From: Anaerolineales bacterium
GTDB lineage: Bacteria; Chloroflexota; Anaerolineae; Anaerolineales; Villigracilaceae
Direction of reading: 5' to 3'
NCBI GenBank assembly: GCA_030680795.1
Contig: JAUXUL010000048.1
Coordinates: 1-64,000, forward strand
Length of the DNA: 64,000 nt
Shown here: piece after piece, positions 58,006 to 64,000 of the stretch
Numbering within the stretch: position 1 is the stretch's first letter
Layout: every line of letters begins with the position of its first letter
Program-made: the position numbers and the translations under genes
Notes under the pieces: generated by a model
What the model saw: the letters and a program-made list of their open reading frames with translations, nothing else
What the model was told of the DNA's origin: nothing
Databases searched by the model: none

Positions 58006-58910
58006 CACGCGCAGCGCATCATTCAGGTTTTATCGCCATCATCGGGCGCCCTAATGTGGGCAAATCCACATTGATCAACGCGCTGCTTGGGCAAAAAGTT
58101 GCGGCCGTTTCGCCGCGCCCGCAAACCACACGCCGCCGTCAGCTTGGCATCCTCACCCTCGAAAACGCCCAACTCGTTTTTGTAGATACACCCGGTATTC
58201 ATCAGGCTCGCCATAAATTAGGCGAGTTCCTAAACCACGAAGCTGAAGAAGCCGTGGCAGGCGTGGATGTGATCCTCTGGCTGGTGGATTCTTCCTCCGA
58301 ACCGACAGAAGACGACATCCGCATCTCTGACCTGCTCAACAAGCTTCCGCTTCGCGCTCACCGCTTGCTGGTCCTAAACAAAATAGACACCCTCAGCGCC
58401 GACGAAGAGTCTGCCCGGATGGAGACATTCTCCAAATTGCTGAATCATGCTGGGGCGATGAAAGTGTCCGCTACGAAAAGGCTTGGGCTTGGTGAACTGC
58501 TTGAGAAACTGATCAGCCTGCTTCCGCAGAGACCGCCTGATTATCCCGAAGAACAAGTGACCGACTCTTACGAGCGCGACATTGCCGCAGACCTCATCCG
58601 TGAATCCTGCCTGAAAATTTTACGCGACGAGGTGCCGCATAGTTTGGCCGTCCGCATAGACGAATTCAAAGAGCGTGAGAACGGCATGGCTTACATCGCC
58701 GCGACAATTTTTGTGGAACGCGAATCACAAAAGGGAATCGTGATCGGCGAAGGCGGCAAGATGTTGAAATCCATTGGAAGCGCGGCGCGCAAAGAGATCG
58801 AAGAAATGGGCGGAAGAAAAGTTTTTCTCGAAGTACGCGTGAAGGTTTCAAAAGACTGGCGCGACAATCAAAATATGTTGAATCAGTTTGGGTATATTAA
58901 GAGGAAGTAA
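58002..58910 (+). CDS. era: GTPase Era
   Basis: 302 aa. GTPase motifs GRPNVGKST (G1), DTPGIHQ (G3), NKID (G4), and a C-terminal KH domain (VIGEGGKMLKSIGSAARKEIEEMGGRKVFLEVRVKV). Era helps 16S rRNA maturation and 30S assembly, binding the 3' end of 16S rRNA. It is translationally coupled to the transporter before it (ATGA). A terminator follows. Confidence 0.96.
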   Translation: MTRAAHHSGFIAIIGRPNVGKSTLINALLGQKVAAVSPRPQTTRRRQLGILTLENAQLVFVDTPGIHQARHKLGEFLNHEAEEAVAGVDVILWLVDSSSEPTEDDIRISDLLNKLPLRAHRLLVLNKIDTLSADEESARMETFSKLLNHAGAMKVSATKRLGLGELLEKLISLLPQRPPDYPEEQVTDSYERDIAADLIRESCLKILRDEVPHSLAVRIDEFKERENGMAYIAATIFVERESQKGIVIGEGGKMLKSIGSAARKEIEEMGGRKVFLEVRVKVSKDWRDNQNMLNQFGYIKRK

Positions 58911-58931
58911 GCAGGTAGACAGGTAAACAAG

Positions 58932-58970
58932 AAGACCTCCGAGTTTTTGGAAAACTCGGAGGTCTTGGAT
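58932..58970 (+). terminator. Terminator downstream of era
   Basis: A perfect 16-bp stem AAGACCTCCGAGTTTT (58932-58947) with its inverse (58951-58966) and loop TGG. T-run on the plus strand is weak. Confidence 0.75.
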
Positions 58971-59020
58971 TATGCGCATCCGTTTATCCGTTACGCGAAG
59001 CGACCCATTGAGAACATCCG

Positions 59021-59911
59021 TTACCTTTCCTTCAAAGGCCTAAACCCCTCACCCAAGGCCTCGTGTGCGACCCCGATCACCATAAAGGCTTCGGGGTCAA
59101 TTTCATTAACGATGGTTTTTAGCGTTGCAACTTCCGCGCGTGTGATCACACAATATAATACAGGCCGCGATGTTCCAGTAAATGCGCCCGTGCCTTCCAG
59201 CACAGTCACGCCGCGTTCAAGATTTTCCATCACCCTTGCAGAAACATCCTCTGGCTTGTTCGTGACGATCATCGCCGTGCGGACAGTCCCGCCGCCCTCA
59301 AGCACTGTCTCGGCAACAATGCCGCTCACATAAAGTGTGATCAGGGCATATAGGGCCAGCTTCCAGCCAAAGATAAAACCCGCCGATAAAATGACCGCCG
59401 TATCCACGATCAAATAACTTTGCGTCATGGGAATACCACGCCATTTATTGAGGATGCGGGCCAGGATATCCGAGCCGCCGCTTGTGCCGCGCGCGCGATA
59501 GACCAATCCATAACCAATCCCACTGATGATCGCGCCGTATAAGGAGTTAAGAAAAATATCGCCTTTCAAGTCATTGATAAGTATACTTGCCGCGCCATTG
59601 GGGGCGAAGAATGGCAGTTGCAATAGTAAATCAGTGAGCAAAGAGTAAGTGACAATGGCAGCCGCAGTACGCACGGCAAAGCGCCGTCCGCCGAGGAAAC
59701 GCCAGCCAAGCGCGAAAAGCGGCGCGTTCCCGATCAAGATCATTAAACCGATCGGCCAGCCGGTAAAATGATTGATCAACTGCGAGATGCCGCTCACGCC
59801 GCCCAAAGCCAGATTCGCAGGGACAAAGAATATCCGCAAACTGACCGCCTGGATCAATGCGCCAAGCGCAATGAGAATGTAGTCCCGGCTATTTATCCAA
59901 TATTTTTTCAT
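59021..59911 (-). CDS. YitT-family membrane protein with DUF2179 domain
   Basis: 296 aa from ATG 59911. Five or six helices begin DYILIALGALIQAVSLRIFFVPANLALGGVSGISQLI, characteristic of YitT/DUF161, then GLVYRARGTSGGSDILARIL; the cytoplasmic C-terminal end (TNKPEDVSARVMENLERGVTVLEGTGAFTGTSRPVLYCVITRAEVATLK) is the DUF2179 domain that may bind a nucleotide or metabolite. The transported substance is unknown. Confidence 0.9.
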   Translation of the reverse strand: MKKYWINSRDYILIALGALIQAVSLRIFFVPANLALGGVSGISQLINHFTGWPIGLMILIGNAPLFALGWRFLGGRRFAVRTAAAIVTYSLLTDLLLQLPFFAPNGAASILINDLKGDIFLNSLYGAIISGIGYGLVYRARGTSGGSDILARILNKWRGIPMTQSYLIVDTAVILSAGFIFGWKLALYALITLYVSGIVAETVLEGGGTVRTAMIVTNKPEDVSARVMENLERGVTVLEGTGAFTGTSRPVLYCVITRAEVATLKTIVNEIDPEAFMVIGVAHEALGEGFRPLKER

Positions 59912-59957
59912 GGGGATGATTGTACTTTCTTTTTTATCACCAAACAAAGACCCACTT

Positions 59958-59995
59958 AAATTAAAAAGGCTGGATAAGGGAATATCCAGCCTTAA
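59958..59995 (-). terminator. Terminator of the small minus-strand pair
   Basis: AAGGCTGGATA (59966-59976) pairs with TATCCAGCCTT (59983-59993). On the minus strand the stem is followed by TTTAATTT. It lies just past the stop at 60011. Confidence 0.8.
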
Positions 59996-60010
59996 CGTAT
60001 CGCTTTTATT

Positions 60011-60241
60011 TTATACTGAAAGAGCCAACTCGACGATCAGTTCCTTCGGCAAAGAAATTGGCGAAAAGAGGCTGGCAGGAAACAAATAATCCTCGCCCGA
60101 TTCATCAATCACTCGGATCATTTTATGGGTCTCCGCCTCCTGATCTGGCAATGCCTGATAGATTTTTCGGGGTTCCAGGGAGGCTTCATAGCCATTATTT
60201 CTTAAGCACACTATAAATTGAGAGGTTATGTTTGTGTTCAT
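60011..60241 (-). CDS. Small conserved protein, second gene of a pair
   Basis: 76 aa from the ATG at 60241 (preceded by GGAAGATGAC). Sequence: MNTNITSQFIVCLRNNGYEASLEPRKIYQ..., ending SLFSPISLPKELIVELALSV. Not recognised by name. It lies one base after the 81-aa gene and shares its terminator. A toxin-antitoxin-like or regulatory pair is possible from the size and arrangement only. Confidence 0.5.
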   Translation of the reverse strand: MNTNITSQFIVCLRNNGYEASLEPRKIYQALPDQEAETHKMIRVIDESGEDYLFPASLFSPISLPKELIVELALSV

Positions 60242-60242
60242 G

Positions 60243-60488
60243 TCATCTTCCAATAATATGTTTTATTTTAATATCGCGTTTTCCAATACCATGCGCTTCG
60301 TACCAGTGAACTTCTGCAAACCAAGTTGTGTTATCTGGCAGGCGAACAGTGGCAACTCCTTTGAGTTTTCTCCAGCGACCTCTGCCATGTTTTTTCTGCA
60401 ATCTTTCCAGATCGCGAATGGAATTGCCGACGGCGATAGTTTCAATCTCAGTGATATCACCGATAACTTCAATCTGCTCATTCCACAT
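60243..60488 (-). CDS. Small conserved protein, first gene of a pair
   Basis: 81 aa from the ATG at 60488 (MWNEQIEVIGDITEIETIAV). GNSIRDLERLQKKHGRGRWRKLKGVATVRLPDNTTWFAEVHWYEAHGIGKRDIKIKH is a conserved-looking beta/alpha fold with many basic and aromatic residues, possibly nucleic-acid binding or an RNase-type toxin. Function unknown. It is adjacent to the 76-aa gene downstream (1 bp). Confidence 0.55.
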   Translation of the reverse strand: MWNEQIEVIGDITEIETIAVGNSIRDLERLQKKHGRGRWRKLKGVATVRLPDNTTWFAEVHWYEAHGIGKRDIKIKHIIGR

Positions 60489-60540
60489 CGTGATTTTATT
60501 ATACCTCTTTCTACTTCCGTCTCTGGTAAAATCACGCCCT

Positions 60541-61551
60541 ATGCAAATGAAAAAATGGCAATTTTGGCTCGGCGTATTAATCAGCACCGTATTTATCTGG
60601 CTTTCCCTGCGCGGACTACGCCTGAATGACTTCTGGAGCACAGTTCAAAAAGCAAATTACATCTGGCTTATCCCAGGCATTGGCGTATATTTCATGGGTG
60701 TGTGGATCAGGGCGTGGCGCTGGCATTACCTGCTTGGGCCCATCAAGAAAATCCCCACGAAAACCATGTTCCCCATCACAACCATTGGTTACATGGGCAA
60801 TAATATTTATCCCGCGCGCGCTGGCGAGGTATTACGCGCGGTGATTCTCAAACGCAAGGAAGGTGTACCTGTCTCCGCTTCACTTGCAACGATTATCGTC
60901 GAACGCATTTTCGACGGTGTGGTCATGCTGGCGTTTGTTTTTGTCAACCTGCCTGAGCTGGCAAAACTCACAAGCGCATCCGGCTTTGTGGGTAACATTC
61001 AACAAGCGGCGGTTATCGGCACAGGGGTTTTCCTCGGCGCGCTGGGCGTTTTTCTGCTGGCAGCCATGTTCCCGCAAGTTACTGCAAAGATCGGCTTGTG
61101 GATCATCAAGCGGATTATACCCAAAGGCCTGCACATTAAAACCATCGGCATCATGAATAAATTTCTGGATGGCTTGGCTTCGCTCCGTTCCCCCTTTAAC
61201 GTGTTGATGGTCTTCCTTACCTCGGTCATCATCTGGCTGTTGGAGACAGGCAAATACTGGTTCGTGATGCACGCTTTTAATTTCAACGTGTCATTCTTCG
61301 CGCTGATGCTGATGAACGGTATTGTCAATCTCGCCACGACCATCCCATCCGCGCCCGGCTACATCGGCACGTTTGATGCGCCGGGCATCGCGGTACTCAC
61401 AGCTTATGGAGTGGATCAAGCCACTGCGGCAGGATACACCATCACGTTACATGTCGCATTGTGGCTGCCCATCACATTGCTGGGTGCATATTACATGGCG
61501 CGCGAGGGGTTGAAGTGGAGCGATTCTTTGAGAATGGAACCAGAAAAATAA
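60541..61551 (+). CDS. Flippase-like membrane protein (UPF0104/LPG-synthase-TM family)
   Basis: 336 aa from ATG 60541, with about eight membrane helices. AWRWHYLLGPIKKIPTKTMFPITTIGYMGNNIYPARAGEVLRAVILKRKEGVPVSASLATIIVERIFDGVVML is the UPF0104/AglD-like signature (R/N-x-x-P-x-R-x-GE). NATTIPSAPGYIGTFDAPGIAVL-like conserved C-terminal motif is NLATTIPSAPGYIGTFDAPGI. Members take part in lipid or polysaccharide-linked translocation. It lies between a convergent pair and a repeat. Confidence 0.85.
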   Translation: MQMKKWQFWLGVLISTVFIWLSLRGLRLNDFWSTVQKANYIWLIPGIGVYFMGVWIRAWRWHYLLGPIKKIPTKTMFPITTIGYMGNNIYPARAGEVLRAVILKRKEGVPVSASLATIIVERIFDGVVMLAFVFVNLPELAKLTSASGFVGNIQQAAVIGTGVFLGALGVFLLAAMFPQVTAKIGLWIIKRIIPKGLHIKTIGIMNKFLDGLASLRSPFNVLMVFLTSVIIWLLETGKYWFVMHAFNFNVSFFALMLMNGIVNLATTIPSAPGYIGTFDAPGIAVLTAYGVDQATAAGYTITLHVALWLPITLLGAYYMAREGLKWSDSLRMEPEK

Positions 61552-61555
61552 TATT

Positions 61556-61680
61556 TTGTCGTGGCGAGGAGCGCTTTTGCTCTTTGCGACGCGGTGACCT
61601 GAGCCTGTCGAAGGGAAGCAATCTCCGGTTATGTAGGAGACTGCTTCTGGCGGACGAACACCGCCTTCGAAATGACATAA
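61556..61680. repeat. Diverged CGTCATTGCGAGG-type element
   Basis: Same block order as 56969-57063: TCGTGGCGAGG, GAAGCAATCTCC, GGAGACTGCTTC, CTTCGAAATGACA. It also carries CCTGAGCCTGTCGAAGGG, a REP-like motif seen in other spacers here. It fills the spacer to the FAD gene. Confidence 0.65.
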
Positions 61681-61692
61681 GAACGAGGAAAA

Positions 61693-62967
61693 ATGAAAAT
61701 AGCAATTATCGGGGCAGGCTACGGAGGCATGGTCGCCGCGTATGACTTGAAGAAGGCGGGTCATGATGTCACCATTTTCGAATCCGCTGATTATGTTGGC
61801 GGACTGGCTTCTGGTTTCAAGGAGCCGCATTGGGATTGGTCGGTGGAGAAGTACTATCATCACTGGTTTCAATCGGATAGCGAAATGCTGGGATTGATTC
61901 GGGAGCTTGGATGGGAAGACAAGGTGCGATTCCCGCGTCCATTGACGGTGATGCTGTATAAAAACAAATGGTATCCCTTTGACTCTGTTTTCAAAATGGC
62001 TTTATTCCCTGGCTTGGGCTGGGGAATAAACAAGATCCGCTTTGGTTTCGTCGGCTTATTTCTGCGCCTGACGAATAATTGGCGCGCGCTGGAAAAAGTC
62101 ACTGCCGATGAGTGGATGATGAAGTGGGCTGGACAAACAGTCTACGAGCAAATGTGGAAGCCGTTGTTGATCGGAAAATTTGGTCCGTATTATAAAGATG
62201 TCAACATGGCGTGGATGTGGGCGCGCATCAAAGCGCGCACAACGCGACTCGGCACATTCGAAGGCGGCTTTCAGAAATTCGCGGATTTGTTCGCGGAGAA
62301 ACTGCGCGAGATGGGAGTCGAGATTCGGCTGGGGGTGAAGGTAGGGTCAATTAAGCAGGGGCAGGCGTTGGGTAGTTTGAGCGTGGACGGTGAATCTTTC
62401 GATAGGGTACTGGTTACTTCGTCACCCAATCTGATGGCAAAGTTATCTCCCGATCTGCCTGAAAATTATTTAAAGGGTTTGCTGGAATTGAAATCCATGG
62501 GCGCGGTGGTGATGACTCTGGCGCTCAAACAGCCGTTATCGAAAGAGGGCTATTACTGGTTCAATGTGCCGAAGGATGAAGGCTATCCGTTTTTGGCGTT
62601 GGTGGAACACACGAATTTTGTGCCGAAGGGATATTTTGGCGGCGATCACATTATGTATGCAGGCGATTATTTGGAATCGGGCCACGAATATTTTTCGATG
62701 AGCGATGACGAGTTATTGGAAAGATTTATTCCCGCATTTCAAAAATTCAATCCGGAGTTCTCGCGCGAGTGGATCAGGAAAATTTGGGTGTCCAAAACAA
62801 ATTACGCCCAGCCCGTGCCTTTGGTGAATCATTCAAAGAATATCCCTGAGATACAAACGCCGATCGAAGGTTTGTATTTCGCTTCGATGAGTCAGGTGTA
62901 TCCGTGGGACAGGGGAACAAACTTCGCGGTTGAAATTGGGCGCAAAGCCGCGAGAATGATGAAATAA
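61693..62967 (+). CDS. FAD-dependent oxidoreductase (protoporphyrinogen-oxidase/desaturase-like)
   Basis: 424 aa. The FAD site MKIAIIGAGYGGMVAAYDLKKAGHDVTIFESADYVGGLA is a Rossmann dinucleotide-binding fold of the phytoene desaturase/amine-oxidase superfamily. Later RTTRLGTFEGGFQKFADLFAEKL and DRGTNFAVEIGRKAARM fit the C-terminal FAD fold. Homologues sometimes reside next to glycosyltransferases and are named UDP-galactopyranose-like or protoporphyrinogen oxidases; the substrate is unresolved. Confidence 0.85.
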   Translation: MKIAIIGAGYGGMVAAYDLKKAGHDVTIFESADYVGGLASGFKEPHWDWSVEKYYHHWFQSDSEMLGLIRELGWEDKVRFPRPLTVMLYKNKWYPFDSVFKMALFPGLGWGINKIRFGFVGLFLRLTNNWRALEKVTADEWMMKWAGQTVYEQMWKPLLIGKFGPYYKDVNMAWMWARIKARTTRLGTFEGGFQKFADLFAEKLREMGVEIRLGVKVGSIKQGQALGSLSVDGESFDRVLVTSSPNLMAKLSPDLPENYLKGLLELKSMGAVVMTLALKQPLSKEGYYWFNVPKDEGYPFLALVEHTNFVPKGYFGGDHIMYAGDYLESGHEYFSMSDDELLERFIPAFQKFNPEFSREWIRKIWVSKTNYAQPVPLVNHSKNIPEIQTPIEGLYFASMSQVYPWDRGTNFAVEIGRKAARMMK

Positions 62968-63300
62968 CTATTTTGGTTTATCTGTCCATAGGAATACAAG
63001 TAAAAAGACCTCAGCGGCTTTGGCGTAGTAACCGATGGCACTGGTTGTGCCCGCCACAAATTGCTTATTCCCCATGATTGCCCATAACACGATGGTAAGC
63101 AGTGTGTAACCTACAATCCCCCACCAGATCATTTTATGCCGCTGTTGAAAAAAGGCGATCGGCAAAAAATATGCTCCCAGTAAGCCGAGGTAGCCGAGAC
63201 CATTCAAGGTAAAGCCAGGATCTGGAAAAAGAGTAAGATGGAAATAGGCTGTTAGCAAGCCGCCCAGTATGATGCCATAATGTCTAACATTAAGTTTCAT
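62968..63300 (-). CDS. Small four-helix membrane protein, function unknown
   Basis: 110 aa from ATG 63300 (ATG preceded by AGGAGAAA). Hydrophobic segments: GIILGGLLTAYFHLTLFPD, LGYLGLLGAYFLPIAFF, MIWWGIVGYTLLTIVLWAIMG, and AAEVFLLVFLW. No family recognised. It is convergent with the FAD gene, which ends at the adjacent base. Confidence 0.65.
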   Translation of the reverse strand: MKLNVRHYGIILGGLLTAYFHLTLFPDPGFTLNGLGYLGLLGAYFLPIAFFQQRHKMIWWGIVGYTLLTIVLWAIMGNKQFVAGTTSAIGYYAKAAEVFLLVFLWTDKPK

Positions 63301-63511
63301 TTTTTTTCTCCTATTGGTAAGTTGGGCAAATGCTGGTTGGATAATCATTGAAAAGACAACATAAAGAACGGTCTTTCTTACTCAGGAGAACCCATAACTC
63401 GTCTTTGGGTTTCACTCGTTAACAAATACAGGAAGTGCGAGTAAAATACAGATTGTCTTATTTTCCCCGTCGTAATTCGCCGGGTACCTCAACCTATAAG
63501 GAGAAAATCCC

Positions 63512-63943
63512 ATGTATCACACAATTATTATCGTCGGCAATGTAGGGAAAGACCCCGAAATGCGTTACACACCATCAGGACAGGCTGTAACATCCTTCTC
63601 TGTAGCCACCAATCGTCAATATACTGCCGGGAATGGTGAGCAGGTAAAAGAAACCATCTGGTTCCGTATTTCCACATGGGGCAAGACCGCTGAGGTCTGC
63701 AATCAATATGTCAAGAAAGGCTCCAAGGTACTTGTTGAGGGACGCCTCACACCGGATAAAAATACTGGCGGTCCGCGCGTTTGGACAAAACAAGACGGTA
63801 CTACTGGTGCTTCGTTTGATGTAACAGCCTCCACTGTCCGTTTCCTCTCCTCACGCAGTGAAAGTGGTGAAAGCGGACCCATGGCAGGCAGCAGCGGCGT
63901 GGAAATGGCTGAGCTTCCTCCTGAGGATGACATCCCGTTCTAA
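63512..63943 (+). CDS. ssb: Single-stranded DNA-binding protein
   Basis: 143 aa. N-terminal OB fold with MYHTIIIVGNVGKDPEMRYTPSGQAVTSFSVATNRQY and WFRISTWGKTAEVCNQYVKKGSKVLVEGRL; a short disordered linker; and the acidic interaction tip ending EDDIPF. SSB coats unwound DNA and recruits repair and replication partners through that tip. It follows an AAGGAG site. A ~200-bp region before it contains a small inverted repeat (AACCCA/TGGGTT at 63389-63410). Confidence 0.96.
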   Translation: MYHTIIIVGNVGKDPEMRYTPSGQAVTSFSVATNRQYTAGNGEQVKETIWFRISTWGKTAEVCNQYVKKGSKVLVEGRLTPDKNTGGPRVWTKQDGTTGASFDVTASTVRFLSSRSESGESGPMAGSSGVEMAELPPEDDIPF

Positions 63944-64000
63944 TCACACAAGAATGTCCCAGACTTTAGAGATCTTTTTATAAACCTCATTGATATAAGT
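63944..64000. other. 3' edge of window, no feature seen
   Basis: Only 57 bases remain past ssb. Nothing is recognisable except an AT-rich stretch. Confidence 0.3.

Noticed and set aside
1-64000. CRISPR arrays, rRNA operons, prophage or integrase genes
   Set aside because: No regular repeat-spacer pattern, no rRNA signatures and no phage structural or integrase protein motifs were seen on either strand.

Overview
The window looks like a chromosomal segment of an uncultivated-type Anaerolineae bacterium (phylum Chloroflexota). This is an inference from gene content (bacterial Elp3, an EF-P with an arginine tip, fabF/fabH without a neighbouring acpP, many repeat-derived spacers) and from the moderate GC of the housekeeping genes; no rRNA gene is present to confirm it. 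About 65 protein genes, one tRNA (Arg, UCU) and no CRISPR array are visible.

Layout. 1-11.4 kb: the 3' part of a YyaL/DUF255 gene, then a long minus-strand block with tatA, fabH, fabF, a HAD-DinB fusion, efp, mogA, a GNAT enzyme, a CheY-like receiver, lon and hsp20, ending at tRNA-Arg. 11.4-14.3 kb: two uncharacterised overlapping genes and a SIMPL-domain lipoprotein. 14.5-17.9 kb: an accessory strip packed with toxin-antitoxin modules. It holds a BrnT/BrnA pair between two ~165-bp direct repeats, an MqsR-like toxin with an MqsA/Panacea-domain antitoxin behind a 32-bp perfect palindrome, and a frameshifted HicB between 40-bp repeats. 18-23.5 kb: a lysoplasmalogenase-like protein, a MORC-like GHKL ATPase coupled to a histone-H1-like lysine-rich protein, and a GT-C membrane enzyme. 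23.8-33.5 kb: transporters, PolX, an AAC(6')-like acetyltransferase, radC, a CDF transporter, acylphosphatase, a zinc peptidase, an AEC transporter, miaB, and a nucleotidyltransferase two-gene module. 34-44.2 kb: a dehydrogenase, redoxin, a cNMP/bPH membrane protein, def, recF, a queuosine-precursor transporter, PAP2, a MobA-like protein and an aspartase.

44.3-49.8 kb is the most distinctive region. It is an AT-rich, tightly packed minus-strand cassette of HerA-type ATPase, NurA-type nuclease and DNA methyltransferase, a plausible DNA-modification/defence system. It is followed by a relic of a GNAT gene, a MITE-like element and a second BrnT/BrnA pair. 50-64 kb: a FemAB-like GNAT, a PP2C-like/beta-propeller membrane protein, a SAM methyltransferase, elp3, a DMT transporter, era, YitT, a small paired-gene module, a flippase-like protein, a FAD oxidoreductase and ssb.

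Repeats shape this DNA. A MITE-like family with TAACTCACCTTACGCA-type ends occurs three times plus one solo end. Other inverted elements sit directly against start codons, and repeat-like sequence appears inside at least four coding genes as in-frame inserts in linkers or loops.
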